Origin: Cytophagales bacterium
Lineage (GTDB): Bacteria; Bacteroidota; Bacteroidia; Cytophagales; 172606-1
Length of the DNA stretch: 64,000 nt
Reading direction: 5' to 3'
NCBI GenBank assembly: GCA_030446715.1
Contig: JAUJMU010000002.1
Location: 32,672 to 96,671, forward strand
Both the position numbers and the translations under genes were made by a program. Under the pieces are notes generated by a model. It did not search any database. It was not told where the DNA came from and saw only the letters and a list, made by a program, of their open reading frames with translations. This document shows positions 54,741-63,910 of the stretch, piece after piece; the stretch's first letter is position 1, and each line of letters starts with the position of its first letter.

Positions 54741-55469
54741 ATGCGTCCAGACACCATGCCGCCCCCGGTCAATGCTGCCGGAGGAAAGAGGTTTGTGATT
54801 GCCGACATACATGGTTCGGCGCGTACCCTGCAGACATTGGTGGAAGAAAAAATCAGGCTGACCAGGGCAGACCAGTTGTTTCTGCTGGGCGATTACATTG
54901 ACCGGGGTAGCCGCAACGCCCGGGTGCTGGATTTCATCCTCAATTTGCAGGCGACTGGCTACCAGGTATATCCCCTGCGCGGCAACCACGAACAGATGCT
55001 GCTCGATGCCTGGAGCCGGCACAGCGTACAGGCAGCTTCCTCAACCCGTCAGAAACCCTTCAACATCGAGGCGGCAGATTTGCTCGACCGGTCTGGTCAG
55101 TTGTCCGACCGGTACATTACTTTTCTGGTTTCCCTGCCCTGGTACTTTGAACTGGATCATTTCTATCTGGTCCACGCCGGGTTCGACTTCAGCAAACCGA
55201 ATCCTTTTGAAGACCATCAGAGCATGTTGTGGATGCGTAATTTCAGAAACAACACCACCTCTAAAATCGTCGTTCACGGGCACGAGGTGACTGGTCTGCG
55301 CCAGATCGTCAGCAGCATTGAAAACGGAAGCCCCATCATTCCGCTCGACAACGGGTGCTTTCAGGGCACCGGACTGCGGAGAATAAAAGCAAAAATCCGG
55401 AAATTGACCTCGGCAACCTCTGCGCCCTTGACCTCCACTCGGGTCAATTGCTGGTGCAGGAAAACATAG
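54741..55469 (+). CDS. PPP-family metallophosphatase, frameshifted at the C-terminus
   Basis: 242 residues. Metal-binding motifs are DIHG (22-25), GDYIDRG (50-56), RGNHE (80-84), LVHAG (about 150) and VHGHEV (about 175), so the di-metal site is complete. It probably removes phosphate from proteins or small molecules. Oddity: after about nt 55378 the family end (GNLCALDLHSGQLLVQENID) is in another frame, restored by adding one base in the CTGCGG stretch; as read, the last ~30 residues are altered. Either a recent indel or a sequence error. It follows the ctlX-like gene in a likely operon. Confidence 0.88.
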   Translation: MRPDTMPPPVNAAGGKRFVIADIHGSARTLQTLVEEKIRLTRADQLFLLGDYIDRGSRNARVLDFILNLQATGYQVYPLRGNHEQMLLDAWSRHSVQAASSTRQKPFNIEAADLLDRSGQLSDRYITFLVSLPWYFELDHFYLVHAGFDFSKPNPFEDHQSMLWMRNFRNNTTSKIVVHGHEVTGLRQIVSSIENGSPIIPLDNGCFQGTGLRRIKAKIRKLTSATSAPLTSTRVNCWCRKT

Positions 55470-55632
55470 ACTGACCCTCTTGTTACAATTAGTGGCACCA
55501 ATTGCAAGATCTGTGTTACCTCATTTTCTGACCTTTCGGGGGCTGTAATCATAGTGTTAGCCTTTGAAACAGGTGTGTTAGACAAATGCCCGGCCGTGAG
55601 TATAGTTTTGTTCCCATCAAACCAACAGAACT

Positions 55633-55758
55633 ATGACGACCTTCACACACTCACCGTCATCTGCAAAAAGTAAATTAAATTATTCAGAGTTCGCCCCGAA
55701 AAAGGAACTGCAACCCTTCGTGGACTGCTACTGGTTTTTTGTTTTACATTGTTACTAA
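55633..55758 (+). pseudogene. N-terminal fragment of an AraC-family regulator
   Basis: 41 codons reading FAPKKELQPFVDCYWFF, typical of the N-terminal domain of AraC-type activators in Bacteroidota, then an early stop. The HTH domain is absent downstream. Remnant only. Confidence 0.6.
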
Positions 55759-55817
55759 ATACTTATGTCTCCCTACTTATCAGCTGATGTTACGCGGAAA
55801 AAAAGTAACGACAGAAA

Positions 55818-55947
55818 GCGTCATTGCGAGGGTTTTTGCGAGAGAAACGGGCTGTAAAACCCGTGGCAATCTGTTACGGAGCAACCAATGAGATTGCCAC
55901 GGGTTGCTTTTCCCGGCAAATCCTGCCCTGAACCTTCGCAATGACGC
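55818..55947. repeat. 130-bp dispersed palindromic repeat
   Basis: Outer arms GCGTCATTGCGAG and CTTCGCAATGACGC (one mismatch) and inner arms CCCGTGGCAATCT and AGATTGCCACGGG. This nested form is a common dispersed repeat in many bacterial genomes. Confidence 0.85.
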
Positions 55948-56056
55948 TGCCTTTCCCGGCAAACTCTTCTTTTTCGCCTGACATCAGTTATCAGACAAGC
56001 TATACTCATACCACCTTCACTGATGGATCAGTACGGCCCGCATCATGAAACATCAC

Positions 56057-56653
56057 TCAGAATTTCCGCTTGAATATCTCCGAAAAAATGAACGCCTGCC
56101 GCGCAGAATCCGGATTGCGCAGCAGCTGGGCGTAAATATTCGTTTTTTTCTGTTCCTTATTGAATTGCTCAAACCGGGGCTGGCGTTTGTCGAGTCCGGC
56201 GTAGTTTGACTTCAGCGGATCTTCGTAATTCACCAGATCGGCTTCGTTGCGGTAAAGCGGCGTCCGTTCGAGGCGGGGCACTGTCAGCCCGGTGGCTGAT
56301 GTGTGTTCGTAGCTGGTGTCCGCATTTTCCAGTTGCTCGTATGAGGGCTGGCGCTCAAAGGTGTACGTATTGGCAGTAGTAAGGGGCCCGGACGTGGCCG
56401 CGGTTTCTTTCCTTGCTTTCTCCTCCACCCGGCGGACCACCGGTTTTGGTTTGGGCACCTGGCTTGTCTTTTCCTGCCGGCCACCAGTGCCCGAAATTTC
56501 CTTCAGCAGGTCTTCCAGGGAAGGGGTGTCATCTGCGGCGTCAGGCGGCGGTGTACCCGTCTTCGGCTGGTTGTTTTTTCCCCGGCTGAAGGCGCTGTAG
56601 ATCAGATAAATGATCCCCAGTATCGTAAATATTATATTTTGTATATTATCCAT
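56057..56653 (-). CDS. Hypothetical membrane-anchored protein
   Basis: 198 residues from the ATG at 56653. One N-terminal transmembrane helix (NIIFTILGIIYLIYSAF), then a long disordered Pro/Lys/Thr-rich cytoplasmic part with a short acidic helix (SLEDLLKEISG) and a conserved-looking end (ARQAFIFSEIFKRKF). This resembles single-span proteins of unknown role found beside smc in Bacteroidota. It lies divergent to smc with 189 bases between. Confidence 0.7.
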   Translation of the reverse strand: MDNIQNIIFTILGIIYLIYSAFSRGKNNQPKTGTPPPDAADDTPSLEDLLKEISGTGGRQEKTSQVPKPKPVVRRVEEKARKETAATSGPLTTANTYTFERQPSYEQLENADTSYEHTSATGLTVPRLERTPLYRNEADLVNYEDPLKSNYAGLDKRQPRFEQFNKEQKKTNIYAQLLRNPDSARQAFIFSEIFKRKF

Positions 56654-56842
56654 CTTTCCAAATATAAAATTTTCCTGATTAGTTTTGAAAGTTAAAGAAA
56701 AACGGGGGAAGGCAGACCGGAGACACGTAGACCGGAAACCTTTTGCGGTGGCCAGAAGATCCGGAAAGGACATTATCTGACAGGCCCTTGCGTGCAGCCT
56801 GCCGCATTACTACCCATTCGTAATCAGTAATTCGTAATTACC

Positions 56843-59800
56843 TTGCAGTTACACAAGCTTGAAATCAAAGGCTTTAAAAGCTTTGCCGATAAAATTATCA
56901 TCCATTTTGACCAGGGCATTACCGGCATTGTTGGTCCCAACGGCTGCGGAAAGTCCAACGTAGTCGATGCCATCCGCTGGGTGTTGGGCGAACAGAAGAC
57001 CAAAGCCCTGCGGTCGGACAAAATGGACAACGTGATCTTCAACGGCACCCGTACCCGCAAGCCGCTGCAGATGGCCGAAGTTTCACTGACTTTCCACAAC
57101 AACCGCAGCCTGCTGCCCACCGAATATTCGCACGTAACCATTACCCGCCGTTACTACCGCACTGGTGAAAGCGAATACCTGCTCAACAACGTCACCTGCC
57201 GGCTCAGGGACATCACCAACCTTTTCCTCGACACGGGCATCGGGCCGGACAGCTACGCCATCATTGAGCTGAAAATGGTGGATGACATTCTCAATGATAA
57301 GGACAATTCCCGGCGGGGATTGTTTGAAGAAGCCGCGGGCATTTCCAAATTCAAGGTCCGCAAAAAGGAAACGCTGCGGAAGCTGGAAGATACCGGCACC
57401 GACCTCAGCCGCGTGGAAGACCTGCTGGCGGAAATAGGTAAAAACCTGAAAACCCTTGAACGGCAAGCCAGACAGGCCGGACAGTACTTTAAACTGAAGG
57501 AAGAACACAAGACCTGGAGCATTGAACTGGCCCAACGCACCGTTGTCCGGCAGCGGGAAGCATTTCTTTCCCTTACCAGCCGGCTCGGCGGGGAGACCGG
57601 ACGGCGGGCAGAACTGCTGTCGCGGATCACCCAGGCGGAAAGGGTGATTGAGCAGGAAAAAGAAGGCGTAACAGGCAAGGAAAAATTATTTTCTACCCGG
57701 CAGAAAGCCCTCAACGAACACATCAACACCATCCGGCAGTACGAAAGCGAAAAACGCATCAAAGGAGAACGCCTGCGCCTGCTGATGGAAAAGGTCTGCT
57801 CGCTGAAGGTGCAACTCACTTTTGACCGGGGCCAGCTGGACACCTCCGCCGCCGAAATTTCGCGCCTGGAAGGAGAACGGGAAAAAGCCCGCAAGGCACT
57901 GCTCTACCTGAAGGAGACAGTTGCCGGCTTGCAGGAAACCTACCTGTCACAAAAGGACCGGGCTGCCCAGTTACAACGCGAACTGCAGGCCCTGAATAAA
58001 GCGTGGCAGAGTGAGCAAAATGAGGTGTTTGCTCTCAACAAAACCGTAGAAATCAAGCAGATGCAGGTTTCGTCGCTGAAGCAGGAACTGGAGAAAGCCG
58101 CTTCTGCCGATGCTACCGGGCAAGCCAGCCTGGATGCTTTCGACGAAAACCTGTTTGAACTGGGCTCGCGGCTGTCGGAGAAAAATGGCCGGCTTGCCGA
58201 CTGGCAGAAAGAGATGCAGGATCTGCTGGTGCGCCTGGAAGATACCGAAAACGACGCCGAAACCGTGCGGCAGGAAATCGCCGTCCTGAACCGGCAACTG
58301 GATGCCCGCCAGAACGAATACAGCCTCACCAAATCAATGGTCGATAACCTGGAAGGCTACCCCGAGGCGGTGCAGTTTCTCAAAAAAAGCAACAAATGGG
58401 ATAAGGCAACGCCGCTGGTGTCGGACATCCTGACCTGCCCCGACCGGTACCGCGTGGCGCTGGAAAATTATCTGGAACCGGTCATGAACTACTACGTCGT
58501 GCAGACCGAAGCGCAGGCGTATCAGGCCATCGGTCTGCTGGGCCAGGCCGGTAAGGGCAAGGCTAACTTCTTCGTGCTCGACCGCCTCTCTTCTTTTGAA
58601 CCGCGTTTACCGGAAAATGGGATTGCCTCAAATGGCGTGGTAGCGGCCACTTCAGTGGCCGAATCCGGGGAGCTGTACCGCAACCTGGTGGCGCACCTGC
58701 TCGACAATGTCTATTTTGTTGAGGGCGATTCCCCGACGCTGCCCGCTACTGACGGTGCCGTTTTTCTGAGCCGGAGCGGCAAACTCATCAGCCGCCGCTT
58801 CAGCCTTTCCGGTGGCTCGGTCGGGCTCTTTGAGGGCAAACGGATCGGTCGTGCCCGCAACCTGGAAAACCTTCAGCAGGAAATTGCCCTTTTAAACAGC
58901 AAGCTGGGCGGGTTGACCGTACGCCAGCGCGAACTCAAAGGCCTGCGGGAAGAAATGCTGGCCCGGCGAAATTCTCTCAACGCCCGGATAGGCGGGCAGG
59001 AGAAAGAAACAGAAGCTTTGAACCGGGAAATCGTGGCGCTCCGGGCCCGCAAGGAGCAGCTTTCCCTGACCCTGCAAAACCAGTTGCTGCGCCGCGAAGA
59101 CCTGCTGACTCAACTGGAGGATTTACAGGAAACCGTTGCGGGCCTGCGGCCTGAAGCCGAAGAAAAAGCAGTTTCCCTGAAAACCCTGGAGGCACAACTG
59201 GCCGGACTCAACCGTCAACTGGAGGTTCAGAATGAACTGGCAACGGTGAATGCCAATGCGTATAACGCCGAAAATATCCGTTTTCACCAGGGACAAAACC
59301 GGCTGAACAATCTGGAACAGGAAATTTCCTTTCACCGGAATACCCTCCAAAAAACCGCTGACCGCCTGGAACACAATGCCGGAGAACTGGCCAGGGCTCA
59401 GGCGGACATAGAGCACCTGACGGAAACGACCGAAACCAGTGACGACCAACTGGCCAATATGTACCAGGAAAAAGAAACCATCAAAGCCGGTGTAGATGAA
59501 GCAGAGAAGGACTACTATTCTGCCCGGGGCCTGATTGACCGCCTGGAAAAAGAATCCCGTGACTTTCAGCGGCAGCGCGAACTGACCGACTCCGTGATTC
59601 TCGAACTGCAGGGAAAACTGAACGAAACCCGCCTGCAACTCACCTCCGTAAAAGACCGGCTCTCCGTAGAGTTCAACGTGGATCTGGATGCGCTGATGGA
59701 AGAAGACGGGACGGAGGCTGGAGACCGGAAGCCGGAGGAAGAAAATACAGGTTCTGTTGATAATGAAGAAATTATTGATTCCAGGCAGGAAGAAAAATCA

Positions 59801-60532
59801 GCTGCGGGCAGGGGGAGAAACAAAAATCAGGTGCCCTCCCCTGCTGTCCCTCAGTTAGTGTCTGAGGAAGAAATCCGGGCCTGGGTAGCTGAACTGAAAA
59901 GCCGGCTGGAAAAGATCGGCCCCATCAATCCGATGGCGCTGGAGGCGTACGAGGAGATCAAAAGCCGGTACGATTTTATCAACGGCCAGAAAAACGACCT
60001 GCTCAACGCCAAAAACTCGCTGCTGAACACCATTTCGGAGATTGACAACGTGGCGCGGGAAACGTTCATGAACGCCTTTGAGCAGATCCGGCAAAACTTC
60101 ATCCGGGTGTTCCGGTCCCTGTTTTCGGAGGAAGACAGCTGCGACCTGAAACTCACCCATCCCGATAATCCGCTGGAGTCGTCCATTGACATCATTGCCA
60201 GGCCGAAAGGAAAGCGGCCCCTGACGATCAATCAGCTTTCCGGCGGGGAAAAAACCCTGACGGCCACCTCCCTCCTGTTTGCCATTTACCTGCTCAAGCC
60301 GGCACCGTTCTGCATTTTTGATGAGGTAGACGCCCCGCTGGATGACGCCAACATTGATAAGTTCAACAACATCGTCCGCAAGTTTTCGGACCAGTCGCAG
60401 TTTATCATCGTCACGCACAACAAGCGGACCATGGTTGCCACGGACATTATCTACGGCATCACCCAGACCGAGGGCGACATCGGCGTGTCAAAAGTCGTGG
60501 CCGTGGATTTGCGGGAGTTGAGCGAAAGCTGA
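56843..60532 (+). CDS. smc: Chromosome segregation protein SMC
   Basis: 1229-residue ATPase that loops and compacts DNA, working with ScpA and ScpB. TTG start. Walker A GPNGCGKSN at 31-39; coiled coils ~170-500 and ~690-1010; hinge ~505-680; C-terminal signature LSGGEKTLTA (~1131) and Walker B CIFDEVDAPLDDANI (~1157). Oddity: residues ~950-1000 in the returning coil carry an acidic, low-complexity stretch (EEDGTEAGDRKPEEENTGS and on) that is unusual for the family and may vary between strains. No scp gene is beside it. A hairpin follows at 60656. Confidence 0.96.
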   Translation: MQLHKLEIKGFKSFADKIIIHFDQGITGIVGPNGCGKSNVVDAIRWVLGEQKTKALRSDKMDNVIFNGTRTRKPLQMAEVSLTFHNNRSLLPTEYSHVTITRRYYRTGESEYLLNNVTCRLRDITNLFLDTGIGPDSYAIIELKMVDDILNDKDNSRRGLFEEAAGISKFKVRKKETLRKLEDTGTDLSRVEDLLAEIGKNLKTLERQARQAGQYFKLKEEHKTWSIELAQRTVVRQREAFLSLTSRLGGETGRRAELLSRITQAERVIEQEKEGVTGKEKLFSTRQKALNEHINTIRQYESEKRIKGERLRLLMEKVCSLKVQLTFDRGQLDTSAAEISRLEGEREKARKALLYLKETVAGLQETYLSQKDRAAQLQRELQALNKAWQSEQNEVFALNKTVEIKQMQVSSLKQELEKAASADATGQASLDAFDENLFELGSRLSEKNGRLADWQKEMQDLLVRLEDTENDAETVRQEIAVLNRQLDARQNEYSLTKSMVDNLEGYPEAVQFLKKSNKWDKATPLVSDILTCPDRYRVALENYLEPVMNYYVVQTEAQAYQAIGLLGQAGKGKANFFVLDRLSSFEPRLPENGIASNGVVAATSVAESGELYRNLVAHLLDNVYFVEGDSPTLPATDGAVFLSRSGKLISRRFSLSGGSVGLFEGKRIGRARNLENLQQEIALLNSKLGGLTVRQRELKGLREEMLARRNSLNARIGGQEKETEALNREIVALRARKEQLSLTLQNQLLRREDLLTQLEDLQETVAGLRPEAEEKAVSLKTLEAQLAGLNRQLEVQNELATVNANAYNAENIRFHQGQNRLNNLEQEISFHRNTLQKTADRLEHNAGELARAQADIEHLTETTETSDDQLANMYQEKETIKAGVDEAEKDYYSARGLIDRLEKESRDFQRQRELTDSVILELQGKLNETRLQLTSVKDRLSVEFNVDLDALMEEDGTEAGDRKPEEENTGSVDNEEIIDSRQEEKSAAGRGRNKNQVPSPAVPQLVSEEEIRAWVAELKSRLEKIGPINPMALEAYEEIKSRYDFINGQKNDLLNAKNSLLNTISEIDNVARETFMNAFEQIRQNFIRVFRSLFSEEDSCDLKLTHPDNPLESSIDIIARPKGKRPLTINQLSGGEKTLTATSLLFAIYLLKPAPFCIFDEVDAPLDDANIDKFNNIVRKFSDQSQFIIVTHNKRTMVATDIIYGITQTEGDIGVSKVVAVDLRELSES

Positions 60533-60655
60533 GGGTAGGCAAAAGGGGACCGGAGAGCTGACTTTACATCTTTTACCAATGAAGAAAGTTTGTCCAAAAA
60601 ACTTCTTTTCCGGTTTTGATCAGGTTATATAGAAGGCATCTTAACCTGTCGGAGA

Positions 60656-60688
60656 AAACCCATAAGGTTTTGGAAACCTTATGGGTTT
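60656..60688. terminator. Hairpin after smc
   Basis: AAACCCATAAGGTTT and its complement with a 3-base loop. It lies 123 bases after the smc stop and could act as a terminator on the plus strand, although no strong T-run follows. The same motif is also common as a dispersed repeat in Bacteroidota. Confidence 0.5.
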
Positions 60689-60758
60689 AACAGCAACGTT
60701 CTTTTCCGGTAAGTTATGACGGAGTCTATAAATCATGGCTGAAACCTTATATGTCCAT

Positions 60759-61136
60759 ATGTTAGCACCAATCAGAGAAAATGAAAATACAGAAGTTTGG
60801 ACAAGACCGGATTGACGAACTTACAAAAGCCTTGATTGGCTTGTCTGACAAGGATTACTATTGGCAGATAATGGAATTCTTATTTGAGAAGGTGAACCTG
60901 CGGCAACCAATGAACCAGATACAAAAACAGTTGTTAGCCAGTGAAATTTTTGATGCACAGGTAAACAATGGAGGCTCCGACCAATTTTACCACAACCATC
61001 AGCTTGAGTATATTGACGATGCCATAGATGGATTGAAAAACTATGCTTTGTCGCCTTATATAGACAAGAAGATAGCCTGCATCAGAGACAATTTTGAACT
61101 TGTGGTAAAAGAGCAGATAAAGACAGGTGCTAACAT
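60759..61136. repeat. Inverted ATGTTAGCACC repeats bounding the DUF4375 gene
   Basis: ATGTTAGCACC at 60759-60769, 11 bases before the gene start, and its exact complement GGTGCTAACAT at 61126-61136, near the end of its family-like part. The enclosed AT-richer gene differs in composition from the GC-rich tail that follows. This is a cassette-like layout. Confidence 0.6.
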
Positions 61137-61215
61137 CACCCACGCCGACAACCGGGCCGCCGACGCGCAGAGCTCGGGCTGGCGCAGGCGTCCGCCTGTG
61201 CCTTTTACGCTCTAA
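60781..61215 (+). CDS. DUF4375/DMP19-like protein with an aberrant C-terminus
   Basis: 144 residues as read. Residues 1-115 match the family (YYWQIMEFLFEKVN, VNNGGSDQFYHN, DGLKNYALSPYID). After VKEQIKTGANIT the frame enters GC-rich sequence (HADNRAADAQSSGWRRRP) unlike the family, just where the inverted GGTGCTAACAT lies. The family end has probably been replaced. Function unknown; members are small soluble proteins. Its AT-rich composition suggests acquisition. Confidence 0.7.
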   Translation: MKIQKFGQDRIDELTKALIGLSDKDYYWQIMEFLFEKVNLRQPMNQIQKQLLASEIFDAQVNNGGSDQFYHNHQLEYIDDAIDGLKNYALSPYIDKKIACIRDNFELVVKEQIKTGANITHADNRAADAQSSGWRRRPPVPFTL

Positions 61216-61494
61216 GCGTCCCGCTTCCCCGGTAGCGCGAAGCTCCCTTTCGTGCTTCGCAGCCGCACCGCCTCCGGCGGCTTTGCCGGCAGCTGATAAA
61301 CGGTAACCGCAAAGGAATTCTTTTTCACAAACCGGAGGTTTGAAAATCAAAAGCACGAAGCAAACCTTCGCGCTATCAGGAAAGAGAAGACCGGAAAAGC
61401 ACCTTTACGATCAGAACTTTTCTCTGGTTCTGATCAGGTTACAAAAATTATAAAAAAACAGCCGCTGACTGTCTTTCAGACATCCGGTTCCTTT
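61216..61494. other. GC-rich then AT-rich gap
   Basis: The first ~100 bases are very GC-rich with small palindromes (CCGCCTCCGGCGG), continuing the unusual DNA at the end of the DUF4375 frame. The rest is ordinary. No gene supportable. Confidence 0.5.
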
Positions 61495-61959
61495 TTAACC
61501 GGCATCCGGATCTATGATTCTTGCAAAGACGAATGGCTCGGTTGCCGCTAACCGGATCAGGCCGTCCCTGAAATCCGGATGCTGTGTGTTGAGGATGAAA
61601 ACAGAATCTGTCCGGACTACTGCGGAAGGAACTTTCAGCACTGCGCTGGTCTGATCTTCATACCATTTGTTACCAATCACCTGACAAGCCGGGTAGTTTC
61701 TCCGGCTGTACCAGTTTTCCGGTAAATCCCCTGCGGAAATGACCTGATGCTGTATTACATCACTGATTTCAATAACCATCACCGAATAGTCGCCATCCAG
61801 ACCTTCCATACCCCGGTGTACCACATTTTCAAGACAAGCCAGTGCACGGCTTTCGGCTGCGTAAATGACAAATTTATTTGCCGGATTCCAGCGGTTACTG
61901 CGACCGGATGCAAACAGACTGCCTGCATGCTTGCTCAGGCAAATACGGTAAACATTCAT
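61495..61959 (-). CDS. RES-domain toxin of a type II toxin-antitoxin pair
   Basis: 154 residues from the ATG at 61959; the longer frame adds unrelated residues. RES fold: NVYRICLSKHAGSLFASG, SNRWNPANKFVIYAAESRAL, ALACLENVVH. RES toxins are NAD-degrading or ADP-ribosylating enzymes. It follows the Xre/MbcA-like antitoxin gene by 49 bases on the same strand, the usual order. Confidence 0.9.
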   Translation of the reverse strand: MNVYRICLSKHAGSLFASGRSNRWNPANKFVIYAAESRALACLENVVHRGMEGLDGDYSVMVIEISDVIQHQVISAGDLPENWYSRRNYPACQVIGNKWYEDQTSAVLKVPSAVVRTDSVFILNTQHPDFRDGLIRLAATEPFVFARIIDPDAG

Positions 61960-62008
61960 CTTACAGGGTTGCACGTAAAATCCCTGTCCTGATCGGGCAG
62001 GGATAAGT

Positions 62009-62440
62009 TCACGAAAAATCTCCGTAAGCAATCCGGTCCAGTTCTTCAATAATCAGGTCAATCCCGCCACTGGTCCGAAGTAAATCAAAGGGTATTTGCC
62101 CCTCTAATCCGTAGGAAGGTTTGCGTAACCATCTGAGCAGAGCCTTCCGGTCACCAAATACTTCTAACCCTCTCCCGGCCAGTACTTCCAGTTTAAGAAC
62201 CTGTTCACTGGTTGTGGGAGCTAACTTCTTTTTCTCCTGCTGATAATTTCTCAGGGTTTTTGCCGAAAGGTGCAGTATGCCGGCAATATCCTCCTGCGGG
62301 ATCAGTAACTCATCGGCAATTTCAAAAGCCGCATTTGCATACACCCCTTTTTGCGCTTCCAGAACCAGCGTAAATAAATCCTTCGGCAGGCCCTCCCACC
62401 TTGTTTTGGTTTCAACTGCAATTGCCATACTTTTTTTCAT
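62009..62440 (-). CDS. Xre/MbcA/ParS-type antitoxin
   Basis: 143 residues from the ATG at 62440. N-terminal HTH-like region (DELLIPQEDIAGILHLSAKT, LRNYQQEKKKL) and the C-terminal toxin-binding domain (LLRWLRKPSYGLEGQIPFDL, then a GDFS end). It neutralises the RES toxin and should repress the operon by binding the two GAAAATTTTC palindromes just upstream. A start further upstream would lie inside those palindromes and is rejected. Confidence 0.9.
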   Translation of the reverse strand: MKKSMAIAVETKTRWEGLPKDLFTLVLEAQKGVYANAAFEIADELLIPQEDIAGILHLSAKTLRNYQQEKKKLAPTTSEQVLKLEVLAGRGLEVFGDRKALLRWLRKPSYGLEGQIPFDLLRTSGGIDLIIEELDRIAYGDFS

Positions 62441-62462
62441 GACTGGTGATGAATCAAATATA

Positions 62463-62495
62463 GGAAAATTTTCCATAAAAAAAAGAAAATTTTCC
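62463..62495 (-). promoter_or_regulatory. Operator palindromes of the toxin-antitoxin operon
   Basis: GGAAAATTTTCC at 62463-62474 and AGAAAATTTTCC at 62484-62495, 21 bases apart centre to centre (two helical turns) and 23-55 bases before the antitoxin start. The layout fits two sites for a dimeric HTH autorepressor. Confidence 0.75.
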
Positions 62496-62602
62496 ACTTA
62501 TCATGGATACGGTCTGAAAGACAGATGGCTGCTCTGAAGCTGACCTACAGAGAGAAGTTGTTTATCAGGATGGAGTTGCAGGCAGGTTTCTTCCGGTCTT
62601 GC

Positions 62603-63910
62603 CTACTTCTTTCTGAACACCAGATTGATCGGTACGCCTTCAAAGTCAAAGTTCTTGCGGATCTGGTGTTCGAGGTACCGCACGTAGGCTTCCTTGATAT
62701 ACTGGGGCAGGTTGCAGAAGAAGGCGAAAGTCGGCGTCCGGGTAGGCAGTTGCGTAATGTACTTGATCTTTACATATTTACCCTTCAGGGAAGGCGGCGG
62801 GTAATGCTCAATGGCCGGCAGCAGCGCATCGTTGAGGGCCGAGGTAGGCACCTTCTGGGTCCGGTTCTGGTACACCTTCACGGCTTTTTCAATCGTCTGC
62901 AGAATACGCTGCTTATCGGGAATGGAGGTGAACATAACCGGTGCGTAATCAATGGGCGCAATCCGTGACGCAATCTCGTCCTTGAACTGTTTTACCGTAT
63001 GGGTATCCTTCTCCACCAGATCCCACTTATTGACCATGATCACGATTCCCTTCCGGCGGCGTTCCGCAAGGGCAATAATGTTCACATCCTGCGCTTCGAT
63101 CCCCCGCGTGGCGTCGAGCATCACAATACAAACATCCGACTCCTCCAGCGTCCGGATGGAACGGAGAATGGAATAAAATTCGATGTCCTCTCTGATCTTG
63201 GCCTTGCGGCGGATGCCGGCAGTATCTGTAATGATAAAATCATGGCCGTAAAGGGTATAGCGGCTGTTGATGGCGTCGCGGGTGGTACCGGCAATGTCGG
63301 TTACAATGCTCCTCTCCTCGCCCAGCAGGACGTTCAGGAAAGAAGACTTGCCCACGTTCGGACGCCCCAGAATGGAAATCCGTGGCACGCCGGCATCCGG
63401 ATCTTCCGGATCCTCTTCCGTAAAATGCTTTACCACTTCATCCAGCAGCTCACCCGTGCCGGAGCCCGTCTGCGAAGAAACCGTGTACGGATCCCCCATG
63501 CCGAGTTCATAGAACTCAGAAGCCATCAGAGCCCGTTCGGAAGTATCGGCCTTATTGGCGATCAGGTATACCGGCTTTTCTGACCGGCGCAGCACATTGG
63601 CAAACTCCTTGTCGAGATCGGTCACTCCAACCGTGCAGTCCACCATAAACAGCAGTACGTCTGCCTCGCGGATGGCCAGATCTACCTGCCGGCGGATGGA
63701 TTCCTCAAAGATATCTTCTGAGCCTACCACGTAGCCCCCGGTATCAATGATGGTAAAATGCTTGCCGGTCCATTCGGCATAGCCATAATGCCGGTCGCGG
63801 GTGACGCCACTCACATTGTCCATGATTGCCTTCCGCTGCTCGATCATCCGGTTGAAGAAGGTAGACTTTCCTACGTTCGGCCGGCCTACTATTGCTACTA
63901 TATTTGCCAT
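62603..63910 (-). CDS. der: Ribosome-assembly GTPase Der (EngA)
   Basis: Essential tandem GTPase for 50S subunit assembly, 435 residues, cytoplasmic. Two G domains, each with a P-loop: GRPNVGKST at 9-17 and GRPNVGKSS at about 182-190. NKAD and NKWD specificity motifs, DTGG and DTAGI switch II motifs, and a C-terminal KH-like domain (PPSLKGKYVKIKYITQLPTR). The ATG at 63910 is clear. It stands alone next to the TA pair. Confidence 0.97.
   Translation of the reverse strand: MANIVAIVGRPNVGKSTFFNRMIEQRKAIMDNVSGVTRDRHYGYAEWTGKHFTIIDTGGYVVGSEDIFEESIRRQVDLAIREADVLLFMVDCTVGVTDLDKEFANVLRRSEKPVYLIANKADTSERALMASEFYELGMGDPYTVSSQTGSGTGELLDEVVKHFTEEDPEDPDAGVPRISILGRPNVGKSSFLNVLLGEERSIVTDIAGTTRDAINSRYTLYGHDFIITDTAGIRRKAKIREDIEFYSILRSIRTLEESDVCIVMLDATRGIEAQDVNIIALAERRRKGIVIMVNKWDLVEKDTHTVKQFKDEIASRIAPIDYAPVMFTSIPDKQRILQTIEKAVKVYQNRTQKVPTSALNDALLPAIEHYPPPSLKGKYVKIKYITQLPTRTPTFAFFCNLPQYIKEAYVRYLEHQIRKNFDFEGVPINLVFRKK

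Larger units (their letters stand above)
55473..56056. other. Gap with an AraC fragment and a dispersed palindrome
   Basis: Contains the 41-codon AraC N-terminal fragment (55633-55758) and the long palindromic repeat at 55818-55947. Nothing else is supportable. Confidence 0.6.
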
